Assembly: GCA_003255025.1 (NCBI GenBank) | Contig: QANY01002976.1 | Coordinates: 2,836,615-2,900,614 of the forward strand | Direction of reading: 5' to 3' | DNA length: 64,000 nucleotides | Source of the DNA: Datisca glomerata | Lineage: Eukaryota > Streptophyta > Magnoliopsida > Cucurbitales > Datiscaceae | Part shown: piece by piece, positions 10,775 to 22,936 of the stretch | How the letters are laid out: each line of letters opens with the position of its first letter | How positions within the stretch are numbered: the stretch's first letter is position 1 | The notes under the pieces: model-generated | Databases searched by the model: none | The model's input: only the letters and a program-made list of their open reading frames with translations | What the model was told of the DNA's origin: nothing | Program-made: the position numbers and the translations under genes

Positions 10775-11560
10775 AATAGTGCTAGTGGTAATTTTATGTG
10801 TATTCAGTATAAACTACCTGAAGTTCTTATCTATAATCAAGATATTTGTCTACCTACAACATTTGTTTTAATAAAAAAAACATGACTCAGAGTATTATTT
10901 TTGGCACACTTTTTTTAATGTTTAATAAAGACTATTACTGCAATTGATACTTCAGGTATATATTCTAATATTAATAACAGACAAATTATATTTGAGCTTA
11001 TAACTGAACCTTATACTAAAGAGTTAGATCGGATTAAAGATTTAGTCCAGTATAAAGAAAATAAGATAAATTTTATTCAAAAAGAAATTTCATTTTTTGC
11101 AACAAAGAAAAGAATTCAGCAGCCTACTGTACAGAATAAAATTACACTACTTAGAAAAGAATTTCAAACATAAATTTGTAGTGATTTTTTGAATGCTTTT
11201 TGCATAGAAAAAAACATATCATATATCTTCCTTATAATTAGGATTTAGATGAAAGAAATATTCCCACTAAGTCTAGCCCTAGTCAGATGAAGAAGGAATA
11301 ATTAGAGATTTGTAAAACAGAGATAGAATCTCTGTTATAGAAGCAATTAATCAGACCTAGTCGCTCCCCTTAAGTTGTACCACTTTTTATGCCAATAAAT
11401 CAGTTGAGATAGAAAGAGGAACACCTAGATTGGTGATAAACTATAAACCTCTCAATGATGTCTTAAAATGGATAAGATATCATATCCCGAATAAAAAACA
11501 TCTTCTAGATAGATTACATGATTCTGTCATATTTTCTAAAATTGATCTTAAATCAGGATT

Positions 11561-11818
11561 TTGCAAATCTTGATCAATGAACATGATAGATATAAAACAG
11601 CATTTACAGTACCATTTGGGCATTATGAATGGAATGTCTTACCATTTGAAATTAAAAATGATCCTTCTGAATTTCAACATGTCATGAGTGATATTTTTAA
11701 TCATTATACTGAATTCGTTATCTGCTATATTGATGATGTTTTAATCTTCCTATCTTCAATTGATCAGCATTTCAAACATCTGAATATATTTAAACATGTC
11801 ATTATCAGAAATGGTTAG
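11561..11818 (+). pseudogene. EPRV left copy: reverse transcriptase palm
   Basis: This is an open segment of the reverse transcriptase containing an intact YIDD active-site box at 11726-11737. It is flanked on both sides by stop codons and frameshifts (stop at 11816-11818). The preceding 300 bp encode the fingers region in broken frames. The palm motif is of the pararetroviral/Ty3-like type. Confidence 0.75.
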
Positions 11819-11835
11819 TTATTTCAACTTCAAAA

Positions 11836-12330
11836 ATGAAACTTTTCCAAACAGAATTTAGATTTCTTGGACATAATATTTTCAATGAAACTATTATTTC
11901 TATTAACAGAAGTATAGAATTTGCTTCTAAATATTCTGATGAAATTAAAGATAAAACTCAATTACAAAGATTTTTTGGTAGTCTTAATTATATTAGGGAC
12001 TACTATCCTCAATTATCCCAGGATGTTTCAATCATATATACAAGACTTAAGAAGAATCATTTACCTTGTTCAACAGAACATTCTCTTGTTGTTAGAAATA
12101 TAAAAGAGAAAATCAATCACTTATATTGTTTATCGATACCAAACCCTAACTGGAAAAAGATAGTTGAAAGAGATGCTTCTTACCAGGGATATGGTGGGAT
12201 ACTTAAACAGTTTAATCCCAACAGTAAAAAAGAAGAATTCCTAAGATTTACATATGGAGTATGGAAAGGGCCAACATTAAACTACCCAACTATTAACATG
12301 AATGTATATCAATTGCTAAATATGTTTTAA
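11836..12330 (+). pseudogene. EPRV left copy: RT thumb and RNase H
   Basis: This is a 164-codon open segment spanning the RT thumb/connection (FFGSLNYIRDYYP near residues 46-58) and the first part of RNase H, with the DAS motif at codons 113-115 (12172-12180) that carries the first catalytic aspartate. The RNase H C-terminal part continues to about 12560 in other frames. It is out of frame with the upstream RT segment. Confidence 0.75.
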
Positions 12331-12599
12331 AATTTAAGGATGATCTTTTAAAGCAAAATTTTTTAACTTGAGTAGACTACTCTGCAGCTAAAGAAATATT
12401 TAAAAAATATGTATAAAACATTGCTTCTAAACAGATATTTACCTCCTGGAAAAGTATATTATCAATATTTTTCTTTGATATAGAGTATATCAAAGGTGAA
12501 CAAAATTCTTTACCAGATTTTTTAACTCGTGAATACTTGCAGGATTCATAAGCAACAGAAGCTGCGATCGAGGCCATAGAGGCTGTGGCAGAGGCCATT

Positions 12600-13620
12600 A
12601 TTCAACAAAATTTCCAAGCATTAACAGTAAACTAGAGGCTTCTTCTAAACAAACTGCTAAAAATGTCCTTCTGATACTCGAACAGTATATTCTTAACAGT
12701 ACTATAGAAGAGACTATACTCTTCATTTAAACCGCAGATGAGAAATGGATGGCCGATCCATGGGAAATTAAAAAGAGATATCTCTCTACTCAACAATTTC
12801 TCACTCATTTTGACCAGTATCGTTACATTTATGAAGCAATCATGCTTGAAACAACAGCTATGGAGTTTAACCATACTCTCTATGATCTTAACAGAAATAT
12901 TATCCCTCTCACTTACACTAAGGCTACTATTCGTTTTATTATGCCCATTCATCAGCTGGGCATCCATCTTCATACTACCAAGAGCCTTGATATCCGTAAT
13001 CAAGAAACCAAATACAGTTATTTAGATTATATTGATTCATTTACCAATGTTTTTATTACCATAATCATGTACATAATCATACTTGGTTTATTAGAATTTG
13101 CCTCGAGGTTCTTAAAAACGAGCTCCTAACTTGGTTCCTCGTTTGGTGGGATAAATTTGGTATCACTACTAAAACCTTACTCGAACAAGTCCAAACTGCA
13201 TTCAAAAAATGGGAAGCCGTCTATTCTCTCTTACTAATAAATAAGCACATTTCAATGTTTAAATCAGTAGTTCATTTTATTATCCATTTCAGTATCCCTT
13301 GGATTTGAAAATAGGATTTACAGTGTGACTACCAGAATAAGATCCCTCGACTCAAAAGAGTTTTTTATACCAAATGGTGAGATAAATGAATGAATCCTAA
13401 TCTAAAAGAACTTGTCAAAGCCATCAAAACTCATACACAAGGTTATTTTGATACCATTCCTAAGGCTCTTCCACCTCCAACAGGATCTAATCATGATGAT
13501 AATAAATTTAGCATCTTAGTGGTGAAAGTCAAGAACCATACCCGTATGACCCTACCATTGCTGATTTTTGGGATTCTCTCACTAGTATGATCTTAGAAAA
13601 ATGGAACAAGACAAGAAGGG
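12600..13620 (+). pseudogene. EPRV left copy: C-terminal polyprotein domain
   Basis: This is homologous, in opposite orientation, to 14773-15885. The longest open piece is 12749-13129 (126 codons), followed by frame-shifted pieces up to 13590. In related endogenous elements this conserved domain lies downstream of RNase H. I do not know its function. Several stops interrupt it. Confidence 0.6.
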
Positions 13621-13789
13621 AAAATGTCAGGCCTAATTCTTGTCTCCTACGAGTAAAAAAGAAAACAGTGTCGGTATAAGCTAACAAACAACTTTTAGAA
13701 AAAGAAGATGCTCATTATCTTCAACAGGAAAAGGCAGACAAAACTACTTTTAATAAAGTAGATTCCCACTACTAAAGCAGCTAAGGATG

Positions 13790-13960
13790 AACGATAGTAA
13801 AGATAAGGATGAACGAATCCACCCTCCAAGGACACACAACCTTATGTTTTCTTATTTTGTATTATAAAATAGAAGCCTTGTCCTTTGTTGAAGGCATCCG
13901 ACTTTGATCGGGAATTAGCATACTCTCTCCCTCTCTCATCTGTAATACTTTCTCTTTCTC
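13790..13960 (+). promoter_or_regulatory. EPRV left copy: putative pregenomic-RNA promoter
   Basis: TATAAAAT at 13863-13870 follows the end of the coding part and is succeeded by a CT-rich stretch (13922-13965), the layout of a pararetroviral full-length-transcript promoter. The matching TATA segment is absent from the right-hand copy, which has a deletion of about 270 bp here. Activity is unknown. Confidence 0.45.
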
Positions 13961-14214
13961 ATACTTAATCCATTGCTGCTGCTAATATATATAAAGTGTT
14001 GAAGAAATAAAGCCCTACCTCTTGTAAGTTTTCTTATTTATTTTTAGTCCTCATATTCACTAATAGTTTATGATAGTTTGAATTTTATAACTGTATATAA
14101 ATTTTATATTTTTATCATAGCTTTGTAGCGGCCGGAAGGCCTCCACCACCAAAACAGTAACTTCACGAGACCATGTGTATAGTAATTTAAAATTAATTTA
14201 AATATTAATATGCC
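13890..14214 (+). repeat. Left arm of 3' inverted repeat between the EPRV copies
   Basis: This pairs with 14402-14750 in inverted orientation. Shared landmarks include GAAGGCATCCGACTTTGATCG, here quoted only by its ends at about 13900-13921, and CCTCCACCACCAAAACAGT (about 14141-14159). Identity is roughly 85-90% by eye. Confidence 0.7.
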
Positions 14215-14401
14215 CTTTAATATTTGTAGACTTGTATTGAATGTAGGAGCACTTAACTTATAACTAGTGGACGTCACTCAAGTCGCGTTTTGGTAAGGTC
14301 CGTGTTACAGGGATTGTGTCACGACCGTTGACCCATTTAAGTCGTTGAACAGACGTGCTAGTTATGGTTTAGTTAGCCCTGACTATTGGTATCAGTGATA
14401 G
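14215..14401. other. Unique spacer at the EPRV inverted-repeat centre
   Basis: About 187 bp is not shared by the two arms. It contains TGGTATCAG (14387-14395), which matches the first nine bases of the tRNA-Met primer site used by pararetroviruses and LTR elements, but the match ends there. It is otherwise unrecognised. Confidence 0.4.
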
Positions 14402-14770
14402 AGGGCATATTAACATTTATATTAATTTTATTTCTACAAACATGGTCTCACGAAGTTACTGTTTTGGTGGTGGAGGCTTTCCGGGCGCTACAAATCTATG
14501 ATAAAAATACAAATGTTATATACAATTCTAATATTCAAACTATAATATACTATTAGTGAATATGAGGACTAAAAATAAATAAGAAAACTTACAAAAGGTA
14601 GAGCTTTATTTCTTCAACACTTTATATATATTAACAGCAGCAATGGATACAAGGATGAGAGAAAGAGAGTATTACAGATGAGAGAGGGAGAGAGTATGAG
14701 AGTATGAGAGACCGAGTATGCTAATTCTCGATCAAAGTCGGATGCCTTCAACAAAAGGCGAGGCTTCCCT
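14402..14770 (-). repeat. Right arm of 3' inverted repeat between the EPRV copies
   Basis: This is the inverted counterpart of 13890-14214, running directly into the C-terminal coding domain of the right copy. Compared with the left copy it lacks about 270 bp (equivalent of 13622-13890), including the TATA box. Confidence 0.7.
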
Positions 14771-14772
14771 TC

Positions 14773-15051
14773 TTATCTTGTTCCATTTTTTTCTGAGATC
14801 ATATTGGTGAGAGAATTCCAAAAATCAACAATAGGAGGGTTAGACGGGTTTGGTTCTTGACTTTCGCCAACTAAGATGCTGAATTCATTATCATCATTAT
14901 CATATCCTATTTGGTTGCTTACAGATTTATTGGAAGCATCTTCTGGAACTAAGGATAGGAGAAATCGATCCTTCATAAAGTCCATGGGTTTTATGATTAA
15001 TTCACTTTCTGTTATTTCAAGAAATTTCTTCCTTAATTCAGTTTGGGCCAT
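14773..15051 (-). pseudogene. EPRV right copy: extreme C-terminus
   Basis: This is a 92-codon open piece homologous to plus-strand sequence around 13400-13610 in the left copy. It is acidic and asparagine-rich, with no catalytic motif seen. Confidence 0.5.
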
Positions 15052-15240
15052 AATAAATGGATTTCCTGCTGGAGGTGGAAGAGCCTTAGGAATGTTCCTT
15101 TATTGCACCATTTGGTATAAAAAAACTCTTTTAAGTCAAGGGATCTTATTATAGTAATCACACTGTAAATCTCATTTTCAAATCCAATGGATACTGAAAC
15201 GGATAATAAAATGAACTACTGATTTAGACATTGAAATGTC

Positions 15241-15885
15241 CTAATTTACTGGTAAGAGAGAATAGGCGGCTTGCCATTCTTTGAATGCAGTTTGGACTTG
15301 TTCGTTTAAGGTTTCAAAAGTTATACCAAATTTATCCCACCAAACAAGGAACCAAGTTGGGAGCTCATTTTTAAGAATCTCAGGGCAAATTCTGATAAAC
15401 CAAGTACGGTTATATACGAGATTCTGGTAATAAAAAATATTGGTAAAGAAATTAATATAATCCCAATAATTGTATTTGGTTTCTTGATTACGGATATCAA
15501 GGCTCATGGTAGTATGCGGATGGCTACCCCACTGATGAATGGGCATAATAGAACGGATAGTAGCCTTACTGTAAGTGAGAGGGCTAGTAGTTCTGTTAGG
15601 ATCATGGAGAGTATGCTTAAACTTCATAGTTGTTGTTTCAAGCATGATTGCTTCATATATATAACGATACTGGTCAAAATGCGTGGGACATTGTTGAGTA
15701 GAAAGATATCACTTTTTAATTTCCCATGGATCGGCCATCCATTTTTCATTTGCACTTTCAATGAAGAGTATAGTCTCTTTTGTAGTACTGTTAAGAATAT
15801 ACTATTCGGGTATCAGAAGGACAGCTTTAGCTGTTTGACTAGAAGAAACCTCTTGTTTACTGTTAAGGCTTGGAAATTCTGGTGA
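15241..15885 (-). pseudogene. EPRV right copy: C-terminal polyprotein domain
   Basis: The best-preserved open piece is 15241-15645 (134 codons). It contains the tryptophan-rich WFLVWWDKFG-type motif characteristic of the domain following RNase H in this group. The region up to 15885 continues it in another frame. The left copy has the same domain at 12600-13620. Confidence 0.65.
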
Positions 15886-16493
15886 ATAATGGCCTCTGCC
15901 TCGGCCTCTATGGCCTCATCCGCGGCTTCTGTTACTCATGAGCCCTGCAAGTATTTATGAGTTAAAAATCTGGTAAAGAATTTTGTTCACCTTGGATATA
16001 CTTTATATCAAAGTCAAATATTGATAATATACTTTGCTATGAGGCAAATATCTGTTTAGAAGTAAGGTTATGTACATCTTTTTTAAATATCTGTTTAGCT
16101 GCACAATAGTCTACTCGAATTAAAAATGCTGGTTTAAAAGATCATCTTGAAATTTTAAAACACATTTAACAATTGATAAACATTCTTGTTTAATAGTTGG
16201 GTAGTTTAATGCTGGTCATTTCCATACTCCAAATGTAAATCTTAGGAGTTCTTCTTTTTTACTGTTGGGATAAAACTGTTTAAGTATCCCACCAAGAAGC
16301 ATTTGTTTCAACTATCTCTTTCCAGTTAGGGTTCGGTAGAGATAAACGGTATAAGTGTTTGATTTTCTCTTTTATGTTTCTAACAGCAAGAGTATGTTTT
16401 GTTGACCAAGATAAAAGATTCTTCTTAAGTCTGGTCTATACGATTGAAACATCCTAGGATAACTGAGGATAATAGTCCATAATATAATTAAGA

Positions 16494-16793
16494 CTACCCA
16501 AAAAATATCGGTAATTGAGTTTTATCTTTAATTTCGTTAGAAAATTTAGAAGCAAATTCTATACTTTTGTTAATAGGAATAATAATTCCATTGGAAATAT
16601 TATGTCCAAGAAATCTAACTTCTGTTTGGAAAAGTTTCATTTTTGAAGCAGAAATAACTAAACTATTTTTGATAATGACATGTTTAAATATATTCAGATG
16701 TTTGAAATGCTGATCAATTGAAGATGAGAAGATTAAAACATTATCAATATAGCAGATAACATATTCAGTATAAGGATTAAAAACATCATTCAT
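16494..16793 (-). pseudogene. EPRV right copy: reverse transcriptase with mutated active site
   Basis: This 99-codon open piece covers the RT palm. The catalytic box reads YIDN (16751-16740) where the left copy has YIDD, so the second active-site aspartate is lost. The open piece runs on into the RNase H connection before being broken near 16494. Fingers sequence continues in broken frames to about 17100. Confidence 0.75.
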
Positions 16794-17356
16794 GATATCT
16801 TGAAATTCGGAAGGACCATTCTTAATTCTAAATGGTAAGACATTCCATTCATAATGCCCAAATGGTACTATTAAGATTATTTTATATCTATCATGTTCAT
16901 TGATCTGGATTTGCCAAATTTTGATTTAAGATCAAATTTAGAAAATATGATGGAATCACGTAATCTATCTAGAAGATCTTTTTTATTCAGGATAGAATAT
17001 CTTATCCATTTTAAGGCATCATTGAGAGATTTGTAGTTTATCACCAATCTAGGTGTTCCTCTTTTTATCTCAGCTGATTCATTGACATAAAAAGTGGTAC
17101 AACTTAGGGGGAGTGATTAGGACTGATTAATTGCTTCTGTAACAAGGATTCTATCTATGCCAAAAAGCATTCAGAAAATCACTACAATTTTTGCTTGAAA
17201 TTTTTTATAAGTATTGTAAATTTTATTCTGTATAGTAGGTTGCTGAATTTTGCTCTGTTGTAAGAAATTGAATTTCTTTTTGAATAAAATTTGTCTGTTT
17301 TTCTTTATACTGGACTAAATCTTTAATCTCATCTAACTCTTTAGTATAAGGTTCAG

Positions 17357-17675
17357 TTATAACTCAAATATAATTTGACTGTTATTAATATTAGAATTTA
17401 TACCTGAAGTATCAGTTGCAGTAATATGCATTATTAAACATAAAAAAGATGTGCCTGAAATAATACTCCAAGTCATGTTTTTTTCTTGAAACAAATGCAG
17501 TAGGTAGGCAAATACATTGTTTACAGATAAGAACTTCAGGTAGTTTATATTGAATACGCATAGAATTACCACTAGCACTAGTTAGTGATTGTGTAATTTT
17601 CTAAAAGTATTTTGTAGGAATTATTCCTTCATGAATGTAGTTCATGTCAACACCACTATCAACTAGGATGATGGC
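17357..17675 (-). pseudogene. EPRV right copy: aspartic protease
   Basis: The active-site triplet DSG is at 17660-17652, preceded by hydrophobic residues and followed by an N-Y-I segment as in caulimovirid proteases. A stop near 17600 separates it from the rest of the domain (17357-17578 open). The left copy retains only the part downstream of the catalytic triplet. Confidence 0.65.
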
Positions 17676-18391
17676 ATCTTTGATAATAAAATCTGATTTT
17701 ATAAGTAATTCTAATATACCATTTTGAAAAGTAATTTTATTTATTAAAAAAATAAATATTGATTTTCTTCAGGTTGGGTAGAAGAAGATTCAATTTTTCC
17801 TTCAGAATTTTTTCCTTTAGAAGATAATTGTTGTTTGATATTATTAAGGTCCTAGAAAATAATCTGATTAGTAGTTTGTAACTGCTTTATCTCATTCTTT
17901 AGAATACTGATTTCCATTTTTAAATCTGAAATGGTTATTGGTTTTTCAATAGTAGGAGTCTTTTGTATATGTTTCATAACGTTTCTCTTACTATAATTTT
18001 CTGCAGGATGAATCTCTTCAGAAATTTGACTCTTATAGCAGGTTTCAGGAAAATTTTAATTTCATCTCAGGGTTTTTTATCTGGTCAGCTGCTTCTAGCA
18101 TAGACTTTTGAGTATCTGTTAAAACATTAATACTAGGTTGTCCAATGCCAATGCCATTCATCTCAACAATGGCTTTCCAACAATTAGCTTCGATAATCAT
18201 ATTGCAGGTTTTGGATGTACAAAAGGTTCTGGATTATCAAAAGAGGATTCAGAGTCAGAATAAATTTTAGTTAAATCATTCTTAGAACTAGATTCAAAAA
18301 TACTATCATCATTAGAAAGACAGTTTAAAATCTGTTGTTGAGTCTCCTCATCTAAGGACATCTCATTAAGCTTTTGTTTCCGTTTAGATTC

Positions 18392-18433
18392 ACATTTATT
18401 CGCGTAATGTCCTGCAGTACCACATTTGTAACA
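18392..18433 (-). pseudogene. EPRV right copy: coat-protein zinc knuckle
   Basis: The spacing C-x2-C-x4-H-x4-C is exact, and it is followed by a basic stretch and an acidic serine-rich tail (18390-18230), as in caulimovirid coat proteins. Upstream coat-protein core sequence, with a conserved FRWYK-type motif (about 18915), extends to about 19210 in broken frames. Confidence 0.75.
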
Positions 18434-19220
18434 TTTGATTTGAGATTCTATCTTTTTTCTAATAAGATTTTTTATAAGATTTTCTTTTACTGGTTTTCTT
18501 CTTGGGTCTCTCTTGATAACTCTGTTTGGGAATTTTCTAGAGAGTATCTTTTATGGGGTTTAGGATTCCTGGATTTAGAAGGATAATGAATTTTTGTGTC
18601 ATAAGCGAATTGATCACAAAATTCTCCTAACTCTTTTTGTTGTTAAATTCTAGTGTTTCATTAAGTGTTGTAATTTCATATCATTGCATAAAGATAGACA
18701 TTCTTCAATGACAACTACAATGAGATGACTATAAGAGTACTAGTTGTAAGGGATTTTCATTTGGTTATGTTTATCCCTAAGCTTTTTCCTAACCTTTTCT
18801 GCAAAAAGGCTTGGAAGTTTATCAAAGAACTTGGCCTTACAATGATCACTGTTAGCATCAGTCTTTGCATGACTTTCATTAGGAAAACATTTTTGTACCA
18901 TCTAAAATGGGTCAAAGCTGGACATATAAGATTCTGTAAAAGTTCCATGTTTCTATCTGTGTTTAAAACTCTTGGTCCGACAAAATGGTGTATAATTGCT
19001 TGTACTAAGGCATAACAAGCATCTTCGGTTTGAGTTTCAGATTTGGTAAGAGGATTTATCTCAATCTTAAAGGAATTAAGGGTTTCATTTCTTTGAGTTT
19101 CAATGAGACAGTTATCACCATCCTTTTAGAATACCGGTAAATCCATTAACTAAAACTCTACAGATTTAATGATATGCGTTATAATTTTGTTTACAAACTG
19201 AAGCATACATTATCATATGA

Positions 19221-20490
19221 TATATGGTTTCAAAAATTTGGTATTCTGTTTACTCATCTACATCCTATTCATATATGGTCTTACCATGATAAGATATCTA
19301 AGTATGATGAAAATATTTTTTATAAAGAATATCATAAAGGTTGAAACAATAATGTCAGTGAGAACTTGGAAGAAAAAGTTGAAGGTTTATTTTCTTTCAA
19401 ATCCAACTTACCTTTTTCCCTCCCATTACTACTAGTTCGATGCACCTACAACTTGATGAATAGAATAATATATATTCATCTAATTGAATATAATAAAATA
19501 TTTAAAAAATTGTATACAAGCAACCAATCATTTATAATCTTGTTGGTGGCACGTAAGCGAAAACGAGAACAAAAACTGTATAGGATTCGTGTCTATCCGA
19601 TTATGAAGGACCTCCCTATCCATTCACCCACAGTGGGGTACATTACAGCCTAGAAAACTGACTACTGAGAATATATAAAGTAGATAAAGGACCTATTTCG
19701 AAAAATAAATTAAAAACCATATGTTTTTTCTATTCTATTTGATTCATCTTGACCATTTATTTTTAATTGAAGCATTAAGATAATCTTGTGTTTCATTTAT
19801 AATAAGAGAGTGACTTTTTTTATAAAGAAAAGTGATCTATCTTAATATATTAGAAGAGTCTTAAATGAGAGAAACTATTGATTTTTTTTATACCATTCAA
19901 TTTTTCGTAAAATACAGTACAATTTAGAGTTTTCATATATTTTCTGATTTAATATAATCATAGAATATAATATTATTTTTTCAATAATAATTTATTTATA
20001 AATATTTTGTAAAATTAAATATTTGTGCAACATGAGCAAATAGAAACATAAATATCCATACAAATTAATTTCGAGGCTATTTTTTGGTAAACACTAAAGA
20101 AACTTATAAAATTAAATATTATATAATATTGTTATGTTATCAGACCATGAAAATTCATATAAATGAATTGAGATAAATATTTTTGAAAATACGAATTATC
20201 TCTTAATATGATAGAATCTAACAAATTGATGAATAATTATTTTATATATTATTCAAATAGTAATTCTATATAGTAAAATTTCAACAATATTATTAACAAT
20301 TTAATGTATTTATTATTATAATTATTTTACTTTAAACTGTCATTTTAAAAAATAATATATTCTAAGCTTATTATTAATTTAAAATTTTATGTATATTTTA
20401 ATTTATTTAATACGTGCGAACCATGTAGTTGCCCACTAATTTGGATAAACGAAAGAAAATGTACAGTCTTATCGTTTAAAAAACATTTAC
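19221..20490. other. AT-rich intergenic DNA
   Basis: The stretch 19221-19660 may include more decayed viral sequence, but I could not align it. From 19680 to 20440 the DNA is extremely AT-rich, without genes or obvious repeats. Confidence 0.3.
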
Positions 20491-21360
20491 ACCTCCATTG
20501 TGGGTTAACGGTTTGCTACTCACGAGTCGCGAGTTAAAAGCAGGAGTCATGCTATCTCGTAGTCATCTGCTTGAGAATTTATCCATATATCTACCCGTGT
20601 TGTGCTTGCGGGAAACTCTTGGTCGAAGGTGCACATCCGGAATTAATCGGAGAACTACGTTTCAGAGACGCAGTGCTAATAAAAAATTAATTATTAATTA
20701 TATAAGGTTAATAAATTTTCAAATCCTCTTTAACCGATCCGATTGGGAGAGTGATAGAGACAGAAGGATCCAGTTTTTCTCTTGTTTCGTTGGAGTGATC
20801 TGTAGATGAACTCATAATTATAGTTGGATGTAAAGTCTCCATACCATAACAAATGTGTATGAACTCATAACAGTTCTGCTATACTCCTTATAGAGTACAG
20901 TGTTGTACCATAGACTGAGCCATAAACTCAAAGTGAGGTTAAATCAGTATGCGGGACATAGATTTCAATTTTTACACAAATATGGCTGGCAACCCCTAAG
21001 CAGAGTATTTAAAATTGCCCACTTCTGCGGTACAACATAATCTTTAAGCTATTTAGGAGGGTCCACGTTCCATGTTATGGAAAGACTTATCCTAAGTGCC
21101 AAACATCATAAACGCTACTATAGTAAGCAGCTAGCAAACTTATTGTGTTTCCTTCATCCTCTTTGCAGTTGAGAATAAAGACAATCACAAAACTATTTCT
21201 AGTATATTTGGCCGGAATATGTTGTTTTTTCAGATTAACTTGTGTAAATGAAATGAGCTCTATTTTATACGACATCTCTATTTTCTAGAATAGTCAAAAA
21301 ATTTATTTTAATTGTATTGATTCATTCATATATTTGATCCATATGTTTAATTACATTGTT
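20491..21360. other. No gene recognised
   Basis: One open frame of 103 codons (20498-20809, +) has no recognisable domain and an ordinary random composition. The GC content at 20500-20670 is higher than in the neighbours, which may mark an old element end. No tRNA or other RNA gene was seen. Confidence 0.25.
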
Positions 21361-21364
21361 CAGG

Positions 21365-22035
21365 AAGTAAGGGGCTGACTGTGACGTCTCGTGGGTGATG
21401 TTACATGTGTGATCTACTCCCAATAAACAACAAATATAGCCTGAGAATGTGGAATTTGAGATCTAAAGTATGAAGTACGAGCACTTAGAGTCAGTCAGTA
21501 GAATGTGACAAAATGCTCTTGGAATGAGAAATTAAGAGAGAATTCTCTAATTCGAATAAGTGGAAAAATATAAAATGAATCTTAGTATCAAAAAGTCATT
21601 GACAATGAGGGGAAAGACCTCTATTTATAGAGATCTTTCAAGTGTGGTCAACTTTAACTAATCCCTTAATTAGTTGGCAATTGACCCTACATCATGACAT
21701 CTCATCAAGCTAACTGAGATGGCAACGTCTAGTCATCGCTCATTGTAACCATAGTCATGTGGGCTAGGGTATTTATAAGGACGATTCTGATGTAGCTATC
21801 TTTCACATTACGCCATGTGTCTTGTGCAATTATCTCGAAATAAAGAAGAAAGAACATGGAGAACGTGCCACATTGACAAGATAAGCGAGATTCGTTCGAG
21901 ACCCCTCCTGAGGGGTGTCCTAACAACTAGGTTCTTTCTGAAAATGAGAAGACAACACATCCACGACCCTCAAAGAGGTCATATCGGTGAAGGGATGTCC
22001 ATACCAATATAACATAACCTCTCCCCGATCCTACC
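21365..22035 (-). repeat. LTR-like promoter segment A
   Basis: The segment reads as a minus-strand promoter: TATAAATAG (minus strand, around 21630-21642) is followed in transcriptional sense by AT-rich leader. Upstream in that sense come TAACTAATCCCTTAATTAG (plus-strand reading, about 21656-21674) and a CGCCATGTGTCTTGTG block (about 21811-21826). The same order of blocks, diverged, recurs at 39270-39600. I infer a partial or solo LTR. Termini were not found. Confidence 0.35.
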
Positions 22036-22900
22036 AAACCACAGCCCCATAGTGTTCTCAGGCAAGTAACTCACTTAAATCTTTGTTATTTAACTTAGTG
22101 ATTACAAGGATATGAACAAATATGTAGAGGAGTAAATAATACAATATATGTTTATGTAGGTTGGTCGTTGATGTAGACCGAGCAATCACATTGAAAAGTC
22201 AAATATAACACTTGAAAGTAGTTTATAGGAGTGATCATGTGCCATCATAGCGAGTGAAAGTCATAGTGGCAACCATGTAAGTTGCAGGGGGTACACCCAT
22301 GTACATCTTCTCCATGTGTGCCCGTGATCTTACATGATGAAGCCCCCCCTAAAAATCTTGAGTGTTGTGATGGCGTATATTACTATTTGAAATTCTTGTG
22401 TTACATTATTCGAGTGGGCACATTTGTATTATGTTGCAATCGTGAAATTTTTTTAATCAAGTAGGAACATAGCATGACCGTATACTATAAAGATGTAATA
22501 TAACTGCATGAAATGGAGTTTGCAATGTGACTATGTTCTTTATGTTGGAAGTCTGTAATATGTTGCAATCATGAGACTTTTCAGACCAAGGAGGAACATA
22601 GCGTGGCCATTCGGTATAGAGATACAATGTGGCAGCACAATCTCACGATGGCATGAGATCGGGGTACAACTGATCAAAGTCATTCTTTTATAGTTTTCAG
22701 GCTAACGACACTGTTGCCATTACCGTCACGGGGAGTACATGTTGGTGTTAAAATAGGGCACCTACACTAGGTATGGAGAAAGTTGTCATGGATAAAACAT
22801 TTTTAGACCCTACTTGATTGTCGGAGTAAGAAAGCAAAAGCGTGAAATATATGAGCATAGATTCAACATCACTCTTGAGAAGCGCATGTGGTGACCTTCC
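22036..22900. other. Intergenic DNA with a 74-bp direct repeat
   Basis: Two copies about 77% alike by eye (22431-22505 and 22560-22633) share ATGTTGCAATC, GGAACATAGC and a GATG/GATAC tail, 129 bp apart. No gene was recognised. Confidence 0.35.
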
Positions 22901-22936
22901 ATATCTCCCATTACCATTAGCCACCATACCAAAGTA

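Larger units (their letters stand above)
10775..14214 (+). mobile_element. Endogenous pararetrovirus, left copy (Caulimoviridae, decayed)
   Basis: This is a plus-strand remnant of an integrated plant pararetrovirus polyprotein. It begins inside the aspartic protease region (10775-11010), continues through reverse transcriptase (about 11250-11830), RNase H (about 11836-12560) and a C-terminal polyprotein domain with a tryptophan-rich WFxxWW-type motif (about 12600-13620), and ends in non-coding sequence with a promoter-like TATA. Many stops and frameshifts break every domain, so it cannot encode a product. Assignment to Caulimoviridae rests on protease-RT-RNase H order, the motif set and the absence of integrase and LTRs. 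It is arranged tail to tail with the copy at 14402-19220. Confidence 0.78.
14402..19220 (-). mobile_element. Endogenous pararetrovirus, right copy (Caulimoviridae, longer)
   Basis: This is a minus-strand remnant, more complete than the left copy. From 5' to 3' on its own strand it has a coat-protein region (about 19210-18440), a Cys-His zinc knuckle (18433-18392), a coiled-coil-like linker (about 18000-17840), an aspartic protease with DSG (17660-17652), reverse transcriptase (about 17100-16490), RNase H (about 16480-15960) and the C-terminal domain (15885-14773). Frames are broken throughout. A movement-protein region was not recognised beyond 19220. I describe it as a fossil integration with no coding capacity. 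Confidence 0.78.

Noticed and set aside
14387..14403. Pararetroviral primer-binding site at the inverted-repeat centre
   Set aside because: Only TGGTATCAG matches; the following bases diverge from the tRNA-Met complement and the spot lies at the edge of the arm. Not enough to call.
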